From NCBI GenBank assembly GCA_021613535.1, contig CP075495.1, positions 15,314,001-15,378,000 of the forward strand: a stretch of DNA of 64,000 nucleotides, in the 5' to 3' direction. The translations under genes and the position numbers were made by a program. The notes beneath the pieces were generated by a model that did not search any database, had not been told where the DNA came from, and saw only the letters and a list, made by a program, of their open reading frames with translations. Below are positions 1 through 15,000 of the stretch, one piece after another; positions within the stretch are counted from its first letter, which is position 1, and each line of letters begins with the position of its first letter. The DNA comes from Adineta vaga (lineage: Eukaryota; Rotifera).

Positions 1-275
1 ATTACTTGAATTGAACCATTATTACTTAGAATATTTAATAAAACAAATTCATTAAAATCAATTTTTTCATCTTGATTTAAATCAAATAGATCAAATAATT
101 GTTCAATAAATGGTATAGTAAATGTGTATAATATTCATCGCGTAAATGTTGATAATAAAGAATAAATTGTCTTTTCGATGTAAATAACCATGTGGATAAC
201 AATGAATAAAATTCGAATACCATTCTTGTAGATCATCACTATTTGAATAAAAAGATACGGTTCTAAAAAAGGTCA
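1..275 (-). pseudogene. neuronal calcium sensor-like EF-hand fragment, frame-broken, cut by window edge
   Basis: Read on the minus strand from an ATG at 275. The first part reads LQEWYSNFIHCYPHGYLH, which resembles the first EF-hand region of recoverin/neuronal calcium sensor proteins (family pattern: a QEWY motif followed by a CPxG loop). The reading then moves to a second frame (FILYYQHLRDEYYTH, about 165-125). It moves to a third frame for DLFDLNQDEKIDFNEFVLL (about 85-25), whose loop D-L-N-Q-D-E-K-I-D-F-N-E is a canonical EF-hand calcium loop. The shifts lie around 175 and around 118, and no GT-AG pair explains either. The 3' end is outside the window. I read it as a decaying copy of a calcium-sensor gene; sequencing indels are the alternative. 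Confidence 0.55.
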
Positions 276-811
276 TTTTTTTCTTTTTGTAGAAAAATAA
301 CGAATAAATATTTAACAGATTTGGTGCAATGATTAGTGATAAAAATAATAAATTAGATTATTCTCACAGATATCCTGAGAAAAATATTAGTGCGGTACAA
401 AAATAAAATAAATATTCCTCGCGGGACAATTCAATATAAGTTTTATCCCGTCCCGTCGGTCTCTGGTACATTATACATGTTTCTCGAAAATGATTCATTA
501 ACATAAATATTTCTTATATGATCGACGGAATGGTTTCAAACACATGATGAATAACAACATTTCATTTGAGACAAAGCTTCATGTGATCTCATAGAAAGAG
601 ACATTTGATAGTTTTTTATGAATAATAATGAGAAAATAAATGAAAATTGATGTTGTCTCTATATGTTTTCACTGAATATTCCTGAAAGAATACAAGCACA
701 AACTCAACTTTCAAGAAAACAGTATGTTTCGATCGATTACTATAAGTATAGTCTTTGTTTTTCAGTTTTTGTTAGTTTTAGTACGAAGATTATTTCTGTT
801 GATAAGTAGAA
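276..811. other. intergenic, upstream of GLUT gene
   Basis: About 535 bases with no plausible coding frame, RNA gene or transposon end that I can recognise. It is AT-rich apart from a short GC-richer stretch around 418-475. It presumably holds the promoters of the two divergent neighbours. Confidence 0.4.
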
Positions 812-2982
812 ATGAAATCAACAATAGTACCGATCAATACACAAAATAATAAATGCGAGTCATTGTCAGTAAACTCATTTGTCTCATCAGAACAAATCCA
901 TTCTACTAGTAACGATCAGGTATAATGAGATACGCTAAAAAGTGAATCATCAATTATCTGAATATTTATTATAGAAATGGACTTCATCATTGATATGGGC
1001 TGTAATTATTGTAACGTTTTCAACAAGTTTCGTGATGGGAGTCAACACAGGTGGTCCCAATCTCTACAATGGAGTAAGATAGTTTTAGTTTAATATTCAT
1101 GGTTTTAATCTTAATTTTTAGTTTATTACTCCATGGTTACGAGGATATCCATTTCCTTGTCAAAAAGAAGATAGTACATCTCAATGGATAGCACGTGTTT
1201 GGTTAGGATGTGATTATATCAATACAGCATCGAAAAATCAAAATGGTTATTATTATTTACCTTCTATTCCAGAAAAACGACGTGTTGCACAAAATTTTAT
1301 TGATTCACTTCATGGAATTATTTTTGTTATTGGAGCAGCAATTGGAAGTTTTACTGGACAATATTGGTATCTATTTTTAACAAGGTTTGTATAAATAAAA
1401 TGTCGTTCCTTTTTTCGCTTACAAAAGATTTTGTGAATAGACGAAATGCACTTATTATGGCAATGTTATTTCAAATCGTCGCATCAATTTTAATGATCTC
1501 TACACTTTTGATTTATCATGCAAATAATCTAAATGATCCAAATCTTCTTGATATTCAATTAGCATTACAAAATAAAGATTTAGCGATTAGTTTGTTCTAC
1601 CTATCACGTTTTCTTTCTGGTTGGTCAGCTGGTAAGTATATCATTATTTCGTATGATTATAATGATTATAATAGTTACAATTGTTATTCCTATAGGTCTA
1701 AGTTGTGTTGTAACACCTATCTATCTAACTGATATAAGTCCTCGTAAGATGCGTGGTACACTTGTTACTTATCATCAATTATTGATTGTTATCGGTGTTC
1801 TTATTGGTCAAATTGTCAGTCTTCCTTGGTTACTTGGTCAACATGAGTAAAAGTTTATGATCATTTTATTTAGATAATTCTTTGTCTTTTCTAGTAAATG
1901 GCATTTGGGTATGGCATGGATTGGAATATTTCCTCTAGTTGGTTGTTTTTTAATGTGGACTTTAGATGAAAGTCCACGATGGTTAATACAAGATCGTCAA
2001 CGCCATGCTGCTATTGAATCATTACGTAATTTACGAAAAACAAATGATATTGAAGAAGAAATCAAAGAAATTGAACGAGAAGAATTAACAGTTAATATCC
2101 AAGATTCATCGTTATTTCGTCTATTAACATCATCTCGATTTCGTTGGCCATTATTAACGAGTATAATTCTAACAGGTGTTTCTCAATTTTCTGGTATTAA
2201 TGCTGTAAGTATTATTAAATAATTGATTTTCTTTTATATATCTAATCTAAATATATTTTGATGATTGATCAAAAGGTTTTATTTTATTCTCATGGAATAT
2301 TTTCACAAATGGGTTTACTTGAAGATAAAGTTTATTGGACTGTTCTTTCAACTGGAATGTCACTTGTTATTTCAACATTATTTTCTATTAAACTTATCGA
2401 ATCGTTTGGTCGACGTCCTTTAATACTTTATCCACTTGCAATAATTGTTATTATTATGATTTTATTATCTATATTTTTAAAAATTAATCCAGGTATGTTT
2501 TTTTTTCTTTCTTACTTTTTTTCTTATAAAATTCTTTAATTTCAAAAAGAGGGTTTGATCATTGTAATTTTATTACTTATTTTACTTTTTATTACTTTAT
2601 TTGCTGTTGGTTTGGGCACTATACCTTATTTATATCCCAATGAAGTATTTACTATTAGTGTTCGACCTATAGCTCATTCTATTGCGATGTTTTCTCTATT
2701 TTTCAATGATGCATGTAAATATATCATTTATCTTCGAGATATAATTAATAAAATAAGATTTTTTTTTTTTCTTTAGTAGTTATTGTTCTCTTTCCACTTC
2801 TACATTCTATACTTAATAGTTATGTTTTTTTGATATTTTGTATTTATTGTTTATTATCATTTGTTTTTCTTTGGAAGAAGGTAAATATGAAATTTCTTTC
2901 GGTAATTGAATTTTGATTTGTATTTTAGATGCCTGAAACAAAATATAAGAAATTTCATGAAATTGAAGAATTTTGGTGGTAA
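812..2982 (+). CDS. SLC2-family (GLUT-like) facilitative sugar transporter, ten exons
   Basis: Major facilitator superfamily sugar porter, expected in the plasma membrane moving hexoses down their gradient. Exons join by GT-AG introns of about 40-65 nt: 812-919, 975-1073, from 1122, then pieces ending in MPETKYKKFHEIEEFWW and a TAA at 2980-2982. Family signatures are visible: NxGxPNLYNG in the first outer loop, DESPRWLIQ (the PESPRWL motif after TM6), QFSGINAVLFYS (TM7 motif of class I GLUTs), FGRRPLIL (second GRR motif) and YLYPNEVF near TM10. The first GRR motif is changed to NRR (VNRRNALIM). I chose ATG 812 because it opens a short hydrophilic N-terminus before TM1. No lesions were found. 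An AATAAA at about 3061 can serve polyadenylation. It is convergent with the giant minus-strand gene, with only about 110 bp between the stop codons. Confidence 0.9.
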
Positions 2983-3093
2983 GATTTGTAGCATTTCAAA
3001 TTCTATTCACAACTAATCAGTTGGCTGAAGTTAAATCCAAAGATATGACTGTATTTTTATGAAATAAAAAAGAAAAGAAAAGACTGTTGTAGT

Positions 3094-6000
3094 TTAATTT
3101 TGTTTTTTCATTAATTCAAATGGTATTGTTGTTGGTTTCGATGGAAATAATTCATAAATCTCTTCAATTGAAATATCATCTTCAATTACAATTCGATCAT
3201 CATCCGTTAAAGCATATAATTCATATAAATGATAATCTTCTTGAGAAATATGTAATTTTTCTAATGTTTCTTTAAGAATTCTATTTACTAATATATCCGA
3301 AGTACATGGTAAAACAATTATTTGTTCATTGAATTTAATTGAACTATAAATTGATGTTGTTGAAATCAATTGTAATTGAATTTCTGTCATTTGAGAATCA
3401 ATATCATCTAAAGTAATATCTTCATCATCAAATAAACAATCATCATTCTTTAATTGATAATAATTTTTGTTTATAGAAAATAATTGACAAGCAATAGAAC
3501 GTAAATGTTCAATAGTTATTGTTAAAGAACAAGAAAATCGAATAGTTTGATGATTTTCAGTATTTTCAATGATAACATTGACGGGTAAATTTTGTTGAAG
3601 TAAAGTAAATCGAATTGGTGAAGTTGATCCAAAGGAAAATAATTGTGTATTGAGTGATGGAACAAAACTATCGGATGAAAGAAGAAATTGATGATCAATA
3701 TCGAATTGATTTTCTTGATAAATATCAGAAATCTTTGTAAATATTGTATATCGTTGATGAATATCATTATCATCTTCATCTAATTCAAGTAATTGATTAT
3801 TTTTAGGTTTTTCAATTGAAATAAGACATGTTTCATTTTCTTTAACTAAAATAAATTTTGTCTCACGTAAATTTGATAATTTTTCACAATAATCAACAAT
3901 TTTTTTTGTAAAATTTGATGCTAAATATTTATAAATATTTGATGAAACCTTACTTGATTGTAAGATATATTCCATAGTTACATTTCGATTAGGAAGAAGA
4001 ATTGAAATCGATTCGGAATTATCATATCGAACGATTTGTACCAAAATTGATATACGAAAATCAATAGATTGATTATCTGTAGTTATATAATTATCTACAG
4101 ATTGTTGCATATCATTTTGAGAAAGAATTTGTTCATTTGTTTCTCCTAAAACAAGAACACAATCATTAGGAGATATATCAATGAGTTTTAATTGTCGAAG
4201 AAGTTGATCATTGTTTAATAGATGAGAAATTCTCGTGGATTTTAATGCATAAATTGATGCTTTATTTGTTTCATAGGTAAATGTTACTTTTGTTGTTGTA
4301 TTACGATCTATTCCATCGATAATTATTGATTTTGTTGGTTCAAGTATCGAAGAAATCGATTGATCTTCATCAAGAATAAGTTTTTGTTCTTTATGAAGAA
4401 AAGCGAATTCATTCGTTGGTGAATCAATAAATTGAGCGAAATGTTTCAACCAATCATTAACATGTTGCCAATTAGCAGCTGAATGAAATAAACCGATTTG
4501 TTCTTGATCTATAAATAAACAAAAGTTAGGAAGGATTCAATTTTCATATGAAAGAGATTTTATGTACTTTGTTTTGTTTGTAGAGTAATTTGACAAAGAA
4601 AATTTTGATTAATATTCTCTTCAGTAACAATAATTGGAATGACTTTTGTTTCTGAATTATCCATTTGTTTGATCAGATCATTAATTGTTCCCTTTTCAAT
4701 TGTTGTTCCATGTTCGTTGAAGAAACAAAGATAACTTTCATCTGATGAAGGTTTTATATCTTGATCAGTAAGATAATGATGGATAATTGTTGAAATATTA
4801 CATTTTGATGTAACTAAATATTCGATTTGAGTTTCTTGAAATCGAAATTGAATTGTAAATAAGTGTTCTTTTTCAATAATAAAATATTCTTGAGAGATTT
4901 GTTTTGGTAATTTTCCATTAAAATCCAATAGAATATCATTTTTATCGCAAAGTGCATATTTATTCACATCATGTTTCTTCTCATCAAATAATTTACGTAA
5001 TCTCTCAAATAAATTTTCACTTTTCCCCATACTTGAATGAACATTTCCATCTGGATGAGTTACACTAAGTTTTAATCCTCCTTTTACAACTGTTATTGTT
5101 TGGTCATTTTCTGTACGAATTTGTTCGAATAAACTTGATGTTGTTAACGGAACTAATTTCAAATCCAATTGAAAAAGAGAAGAATAATCAAAAGATTCCT
5201 CTGAAGTTGTTGTTGTTATGGGTTGAGGAATTGGAACTATCTCTTTTTGTTCAGTAAATTCAATACCATCACCAAGTAAATCTTCTCCAATAATTGTATT
5301 CGATGACATATATTCTGAAAGATCTAACCAAATAGTATCGTCATCTGGGAGAGGTAGATTCTCTTCTACTGTTGTTTCATTAAGATAATTAAGAAAACGG
5401 TTGGGTTGTTGATGAAGAGATTTGTTATTAATACTTTCATTCCATTGTGTACTTTGTTTTTCTTCAATATTAACCATTCGTTCTTGTAATATTGTTCGCA
5501 TTCGAATTAAATGAATACAAAGTGCAACATAATTTTCACATTTAATTTCATTTGGAATAAAATTCAAAATCGAACTTTCAATTGCTAAGATTTGACATGT
5601 TTCTTTCAATGAATCTGCCCATTGTCGTTGAAGAAAATATTCATTTGTTCGAAGATCATTTAAGAAATCTGTAAGAATTTGAATAAACGATTTAATTCTT
5701 TCAATATCATCAATACTAATCGTTGCAGCTTGTAACATATCTGTAAGTTCATGATCAATTTGTAAATCAATAGATGTTCGTAAAGATTGAGAAACATCTG
5801 TGAATAAATGTTGAAAATCACTAATAGAATTCGCATATAATTGTCGAATATGATCAAAATAACATAATTGAAAATCTTTAATTTCGTATTGTTGAATTTG
5901 TTGATAAAGATTCTTTTCATGATCAAATGTTTGAATAAATTCATAAAGATTTCTTTGAGAAAGATCAGTTTGTTGATGTTTTAATTGTATGGCTATTTGT

Positions 6001-9000
6001 CGAAGAAGATTATAACCATGATAAAGTTTATCTAAATACATTTCTTTTAAATAATTCCATTCATTTTCTAATTGTTGTTCATTCAATGAAATACAATATT
6101 CTTTATTTAAATCAAATGTTTCATTGATTGTATTCTGTTGAGTTCGTCGAATATAATATTGATAATTTTGTATTATATGTTGATAATTAATACGACAAAG
6201 TAAAAGATATGTACGAATTAAATATGATTGAAGATAAAGAAAATCAAAATGAAGTTGAGTATCTAATTGTTGAAAATATTCATCATTTTCTATTAGAAGT
6301 GTTGCACGTGTTAATTGTTCAATCCATGAACAATCATGATCTGTTAATGTAATGACACCGGTATTATCATGAACAATTTGTAAAATGGAAACTTCTTTTG
6401 AAATTAAATTATTTACTAAAGTTTTCAATGCTCCAATGATATGATTATTATCATCATCATTTACTTCTTGTTCAAGTAAATTTAATAAACTATTGTGATA
6501 ATCAATCAATACTCTAAAATATTCAAAATAATCTTTATACTTGAATAAGAATGTGTTACATATCCAATCCTTACCTGAGTATACGCATAATAATATCTCC
6601 TTCGTCAGTATTTCCTGTTGTAACGAGATAATGTATTGGTGTATTACGTGTTATTTTTGTAAAACGTTGTGTAAGATCACAAGCACCTGGTCGAATAAGA
6701 CCATCAGTAAAATCATGATAGGCATTGACAGCTTCGATTCCATGATCGATAATAATTGAATAATTGGTATTATGATTATGATGTTGGAAATTTTGATGAT
6801 TATTCGAATGTTTTTCACCTCGTTTGTACAATTCTTCTAATGTAACATTGAGAAATTCATCTCGTTCAACTAATTGTGTATAAGTTTGATGAAGAAGAAG
6901 ATAAAATTGACTAAGATTATAAATCCATTTCATAATTTTCAAGAAATCAGTTGAATCAAGAATATGTCGTAAGACTTTCAGAGGTAATTGAAATGATACT
7001 GGATTATGTAATTCAGTTTTAAAATCTCGAAATTGTATTTGAATTGGAAGTTTTGTTATAAAATTTTGAAGATTTGATTGAATTTCTGATTTTAAACTTA
7101 ATCGATTAATAAAACTTTTATATTCTCCTAATTTTTGATGAATATAATAAAAGATTTTATTTTGAAATTCTTCTCCAGCTTTTAATTGATCATTAATCGT
7201 ATTATAAACAGGTTTTATCCAGGAATTTTCTGCTTGTTGATAATTTAATGTTAAAAATGCCATTCGTTCAAAACAACGATTTAAAAGAATACATGCATCA
7301 TTACAATTCGAATGAACTGATAAGAAATTAAATGTCGATAATAATCTTGCTCGAACAAAATGACAAACTTTTGTTCGTTGTTCATTTCCTGCAAGACGAT
7401 GTAGAGCTGTATTATCACCTATGGCATGTGGAGCAAGAATTGGTCCATGTAAATTTTGAACTGATTCACTGAATAACAATAGATGCCAAGCCTAAAATCA
7501 AGTATAAGAAATAAAAAACAATGAGATTCGAAACAAAACAAAAAAATACATACCATTGCACCAAATGTTGCAAAATATGCGACATAAATCGCTGGAACAT
7601 TTAATGCATTAGCATGTCTTTGACCGAAATGCATTAAATCGCCATTTTGTGTGATAATACAACCACAATCATAATGAACACCATGTTGTTCAATAGTTTG
7701 ATGTGCTGTTGATCCAAAACCTAAGAGAAAAGAAGAATAAATGTAAAAAATATATTCTTGTATAAAGATTTTACCAAATGTATTGAGTAATGTTAATGGT
7801 TGAAATGTAAATGTCCATAGGAAATTTTGTTTTCCTCCTAAAAGAATCATTGCTAAAAGATTAACTAATGAATGACGAATACATAATTCATCTTCATCTT
7901 TACAATCAAGATGAAATAATTTATTTAAATAATTTTGTTCAAGATTTTCATTTCGTCTTGGATATCCAATCATATAATGTTCAGGTTGTAAGAAAACACG
8001 AAAAACTCGTAATTCTTCAGGTAAAGGTTCTAATGTATTTTCAATAAATGCTAATAATGTACTGAGAGATACTAATCGATTTGTACAATAATAATCATAA
8101 TAAATATTTAATAATAACATTATTTTTATTTCTTTAAGATCGATAATACATGGATTTGTATTTCGTTGTAATTGAATCCAATCGAATAAACTCTTCCATT
8201 GTTGATCATTAACAAGATTTTCTTGAATAGAATTTGTAAGAATTAATTTTAATTGTTCGTAAGATTGATGAAATTGTGGAAAGATTGATAAAGTATTATC
8301 TGTTGATAAAGTAAATTGAATTTGATGACATAATTGTAAATGTTCATTTCGTTGTGTTGTTTGTTGAATTTCTAATAATTGAGATAATTGCTTTGCCCAT
8401 TCATGATGAAAACGTTGAATTGAATCAGATTTGAATAAATTTAAAAGAAAATTCCATGAACGTTTTGAAATAATTGTCGAAAGAAATAATTGAAGATGTT
8501 CATTCAATTGAATTATCTCACCATTTATAGTTAAATATGATGGAATAACCATTGCTAGAATTCGATCAATACTTCGTTTATCATCAGGAGAAATATTACT
8601 TTGACATAATAGAATCGCTGTTAGTCGTACGAGAAAATAGATTTGTAAATGTGTAAAAAATTCTTGAATAATATTTGTAAAACGTTGATTTCGTAAATTT
8701 GGAAGTTTTGATTGCATTATTTTATTAACAAATTTACATGTTATAATTTCATCATTAATCGATCGTTGAAGATAAAAGAAATATAAATCGAGAAGTGGTT
8801 GTCGTTGTTCATCAATCGAAATAACAGATGGATGATAAGGTAAATGATAATTTTGAATAATTAGTTCATCATTTCCAATACAATCAATAATCAATGTTAA
8901 AAGTTTGATTCCACGATCCCAACAATCTAATTTTTGTCGATTATTTCGTTCCGATTCTTCAAGATATAAATTAGCTAATTCATCAAATAGAAATTGTTTC

Positions 9001-12000
9001 ATTGGTAATGATAAATAATATGTTGATTGATTTAAATCTTTGAAAAGATTCTTTATTTCTTCATGATAAGAATCTGTTGTTGATTTTAACATTAAAATAA
9101 TCCATTGTTGTAAATCAATCATTAATGTTGAATTCTTAACATTATGATTATTTAAATATTTCTGAATAAATTCAATAATTTTCGGAATTAATTTAAAATA
9201 CATTGATTTACCAAATTGATTTTGATTTTTCAAATGAATATCATTTAATAAATTTCTTACAAGAGTTTTTGGTTCAGGTGTTTTATCATTAAGAAGAATA
9301 AGATATGCTAAATTCATAAAATTAATCTGATCAATTATTTCAGCAAGTTGTGTACGTGATAGAACTTTATTCGATGGATAATATTTCGAGATAAATGTAT
9401 AAGCATGAATCCATTTTTCACTATTTTCAAGATTATTTAAACAAAGATATTTCCAAAGATAATCGAACATTAATCGAAATAATTTTTCACGAACATCCGA
9501 ACGTGTTGTATGTTGTTCATCATTAAGAAATAAATCATTATAGAATGATCGAGTAGAATCAAGATGATCTGTTATACGACAAGCTGAATAGAGAGAAAAA
9601 AGATCATTTTGATCATATTCAAATGAAGTATAAACATGTGATAAAAGCCAAATAGATTTTTGTGAACAATCTTCAAGAGATTGTTGATCGTTTTCATCGA
9701 CGAGTAATAACCAACGTGAAACAAATTCAATTGTTTTTTCACATTCAGTAAGATTATCATCGAAATTTTTTTCTACAATTGTACAAAATGTTCGAACGAG
9801 ATCATTGGAATATGAATTAAGAATTTGTTCATTAATTATTTCAGTTAAAACTTTATCATTTAAAATTGATTTCATTAATCTATATCGAAAATGTTCAGAC
9901 GAATCATTTTCATCATCATTATAATGATAATCGACAGTAGTAGTAGTTGGTGGAACAGCATAATAATCTTGACGAAGTTCATCGGAATTGTTTTCTAAAT
10001 AATGAATAAAAAAAGTTTGAAATTTGTTTGTATGTAGATCGAGTTATCACTCAAAAATAGAAAGAAGTTCACGAACCTTTTTGTTGATTTTGTTTGAGAA
10101 TAGTTGATAATTTAATTTCATCAGCATATGATTTGATTCGTTGATGAAATAAATGATAAAGTGGTGTTTGTGGAATACAAGCATAATGAATACTAAGTTG
10201 AATAAGACCTTGTGATATTGTATCTTTATTTTCATCAGTTGAAAATGATGAATAATCAATTAATTCTAACATTGAATGATAATCATTTGTATTAGTTGAT
10301 AAAATCGAGAGAGTATCTAAACCATAATCATTAATAATAAATTTAAAAACATTAGAAACAAAATTTGTAAATGCAATTCGTGTTTGTGATTGAATTGAAT
10401 CGACAAGACCATCGAATCGTTTTCCACAAAGAATATCTTTCGATATTTGATAAATTAAACTATAAATTTTCTTTGATGAATCTTTTCGATTTGATAAATG
10501 TTCATGATAAATATTCATAATACGTTTTTGTAATTGTTTCGATCGTTGAAGAATTTGTTTGAAACATTGAACACGTCGTAAAGTATTCGTTTGAGATTGA
10601 TAAAATTCATAGGCTAATTTATCTTTGAACATATCAGGTGATAATTGTTGTTGAGAAATTTGAATACGTGAACAAAAATCCCATAAACAATCTTCAAATA
10701 AAGCATTTAAATCACATAGAATATTATCGGATGAATCACGTTGATCTGATGAAGAAAGTATTTGTAACATTTTTTGCAGATGAAATGCACTACCAGGTGA
10801 ACAACTATCAAAGAAATAGAAATCCCAATCTTGTAAGAAAATTGATGGAAATGATGATTGATGATAAAGTTCTTGTGGAGGTGAATGAATAAGAATTAAA
10901 AAGTATTTGTCTTGTTTTTTATTCAAAATATTCGATGTATAATCACTTTTGTCAATCAATTGTCGTACGTATGGAATATGTAAACGTTGTTGATTAATTC
11001 GAGCATTGATAACAATAAGAAGAACATTTTTTTTGTCATTTTTTTCAAAATTTTGAAATCTTTCTTCTAATTCAATGGAATTTTCAATGACAGCCTATAT
11101 AGAAGAAAATGAAATTATTTTGAAAAATAAAAGATAAAATAAGAACCTACTAGATTAAGTATATCGATTTTATCTGGATTATCCGTGTATTCATCATCAT
11201 TTAAACTACCAAATAGTTCATGACTTGATTGTTCATGAAGTCCAACAACATAAGATGATGTACGTGTAAATATCATGACTTTTCTAGTCATTTTTACTTG
11301 ATTTAATTGTGGTAATGGTGCATCTGTTGTTATTGCTGATAGATCATAAGTTTGAAGATCGAGTGATGGATTGGAAAGAAGTTGTTGAATAAAATTTTCA
11401 ATATGAAAATGTTCTTGTTGTTGAAAATAATTAATACATAATGATCCTGCAAGTTGATCTTCAAAAGTACGTAATTTAAGAACAAGTGATTCAGGTGAAA
11501 CTAATTGTAATAATTTTGATAGAACTGAACGTAAAATACATTGTTGAATATCACTTGGATTTTGTTCAATAAACGATTTTGAACGAATTGTTAATTGTGA
11601 ATAATGTTGATGTGTATTTAAAAAATAAGTTTGATCAGTTTCATTGAATTTCATTAAAGATAATAAACATGAATATAAAGTATTTTCATTAATACCATAG
11701 AAATATTGTCGACCAAAATGTTGAATAAATGATTGAAGTTTATCTTCAACATTTTTCATTAATGTTTGATCATTGGGTGAAAGTTGTTCAAATTGAATTC
11801 GATAAAAATCATTGACACTTAAAGAATATTTTTGAAAACGACTTAGAAATGGTGCTGGAATCTCTTTGAATTCACTTCGTTTAATATGTATAATACATTG
11901 AAAATCTTCATGAACAACAACATCAATGGTTTTCGGACCAATAGCTACTTTTGAAAAGATTTTTCTCATATCACCCGTAGCCATAATGGAAAAATTCTGA

Positions 12001-15000
12001 TTAAAAACATCATAAAGTGATCCATGAATTCGTCCGGTATTTACCATTAATATTGTCTTTCCAGTTTCCATACATAATTTGATAGTTGATAAAATTTCGA
12101 CATTTCGTAATTCATTATGAATATCATCAGGAAAATCTGACATTCGAAAAACAGTTGTACGATTAGGATCTAAATTAATAATTCCACTTTGTGAAAGTAA
12201 ACGAACAGCACTTTCATCTTCGGATTCATCAATAATTAATTTATATCGTCCATAAAGACGACGTCGAACTGAATCAAGTTTCATTGATTGACTTAAAATT
12301 GTTGGAACATTACGACGATTTGAAGGTAATCGAAAGTCGCGACATTGTTCTTGAACAGCTTGAAAAAATATTTGTACTAGTTTTTCAAAATCATCTTTTG
12401 ATATTCCATTAAAATTATCTTCCAATGCATGTAAAAGACTTATGGGTGTTATTCCTGCAAAACGTGCGTCTTGATTATTATTATTATTAGTATCATCATC
12501 ATCATTTGTTGTTGGTGTTAGTTCAAAACGTAATTCACGTAACATATAAATAAAATCACGATCGTGATAGATATGTGGAATATTTGGTTCATTCAATATT
12601 CGTCGATACCCTTGACAGAGACCATAAATAATCGACTGAAGACGCTGATCTACTACTTGTTGATTATCATCAATTCGAAGACCAAGACAACCATAAGCTA
12701 AAATCTTTTGATCATCTTTCGATGGTAAGGAACGATAAACACAAATCATTCGATTTGCATTTGCTGCATCGAAAGCTCTATTTGCTACAGCCACGAATGC
12801 TACTTTACATTCATCTAAATAAGGATGTAACACTTTTAACACCATTTTCTTTTCATCAGGTAGTGAAGCTTCATCCAAGAAAACAACCTATAAATTACGT
12901 AATTATTTTAATTTCTAGTTGAAATTTTGGCCATAAACTTACACATCGTGTATTCATTCGATTTTGTTCGTAATGTTGTTCACGTTTAATTGCTCGTTCG
13001 AATATATATGCAATATCTTCAGAACGACTATATTTTGATCCAAGACAAAAGAATGGATCAATAGCTGGCAAACGTTTACAGAATGGTTTCGTTGATAATT
13101 GGGAACCTTGAAGATTTTGTAAAACAATTTGAAAAGATAATGTTTTGGATTGACCTTAAATAGAAAAAGAAGTATATTAACAATGTTTACAAGTATAAAG
13201 TTAGCTGACCTGGTGCACCAATTATACACAATGGTGTTCGAGTGACAACACTAACCACAATTGAAAAGATATGTTCACGAACCTATCAAATAATAATAAT
13301 AAAGAGAAGAAAAGTCGAATGATTTCTCGAAATATAATTCACATACAGCTTGATTAATGGCAACACCATGTGGAATAACAAAATTATCTGTATTAACAAA
13401 TTTATCTAATTCATTTTGAATAATATTAATAAAATCAGGTATCGTACGAGAAAGTACTTCAGCAAGTTTTTCTCGTGGTGGTGTTTCATCGTCTCCTCTT
13501 TGTTCATTATCTTCAGCTGTGGGCAAACGAAAATAATAAATTAAAGCTAATGCTAATGCAATACATCGAATAGGATTTGGTTGATACATATCATTTTTTA
13601 TATCAATTTCATCATCAAATCGAATTTTCCAAAAGAAATCAATTAAATTAAAACATCGTTGAATTTCACGTTGAGAAACAGAATTACGTCCTAAAAAATA
13701 AAGATGTACATCAAAGATAAAACGATAGGAAAAAAATCTCAACTATTTACCAAGATATCGTTCACAAAATTCTTGTGCATTAAGAATCGATTCAGCCAAC
13801 ATTTCTTGAGCATATTTTTCTAATGGCATCTCCATTTGTTTTTTATCTATAGAATTTCCATGAAGTCTCTCAATTTTCTTATCAATATAACTTTTCAATG
13901 ATGATTGTTCTAATGCACCATAACAAACTTTTAAATTTTCTAATGCTTGTGGTAATTGATGGACGAGAAAATCTCGTCGATGAACAGCTTTCTCATCTGT
14001 TGATTGTACAAATGGATTGATTGCTGCTGTAAAAAAGATATTTTCGGGTAAATTTTTGCCATGTAATGTTCGATCCATAAACATTTCTTTGAAGAGACCA
14101 AGACATGATGCTGTATTAACTTCATCGAAAAAGACAACTAATTCAATATGAGATAATTCACGTGCTAATTGACAAATAGGAAACATAAATTGTTCAAGTT
14201 CGTCTTCTGTTATACCTGGATGTAATAATAAACGATAGAATAACGGTTTTATTTGACTATATATCACATATTCATTGAATATTTCAATAGATTTTTGCAC
14301 AGTTAATGAGCGAGTGTCTTCGAGTAACGTTCGAAGACGAAAACCAGTTTCAATTAAAGGAAAATTAGTTAACTGATAAGTGACATATTCAAGTAATTCA
14401 TTCATCAAGTTTTGAGCAATATTCATAGCATTTTCGCTGGCGACAATCATAAGTGTTTTCCATAAATATCTTAACATTTCATTGTTATATTCAAAATTTT
14501 GTAGAGATTGTTTAATATCTTGTAATAACGGAAGATCGATTGGTACTATTGGTCGAATAACTTGTGCCGCTGCTACTGGCGGTGGTACAACATCTGGTTC
14601 AGGTACACGATGCGCCAAACTTTCGTTGAATTCATTTTCAAAATCATCGTTTAACTGTTGACGATAGATATGCGCAAGTTGATTTTCTCTTACTTCACCA
14701 TCATCATCATCATCATCATCATCAACAACAACTTGATCGTCATTATCAAGACCCATAAGTTTTGGTTTTATTCGTTGTAAAAATGTATTTAATAAATTTG
14801 TTTCACTTTCTAATATTTCCGAAATAATTGTTGTTAATAACCATAAACTAATTCGTTCTCGTACTCGTGGAGCAACATTATCATTAATTGGTGCATTGAT
14901 TATATTCGAATTCAATAACAGAGAATAGAATTTAAGAAGAAATGTTTTTCCAACTCCCGTATCACCTTCAATGATCAACGATAATTTCGTTAATTTTCTT

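Noticed and set aside
14700-14745. ATC/GAT triplet run on plus at about 14.7 kb
   Set aside because: It is a coding Asp-repeat (acidic loop) within an exon of the giant gene, not an independent microsatellite feature.
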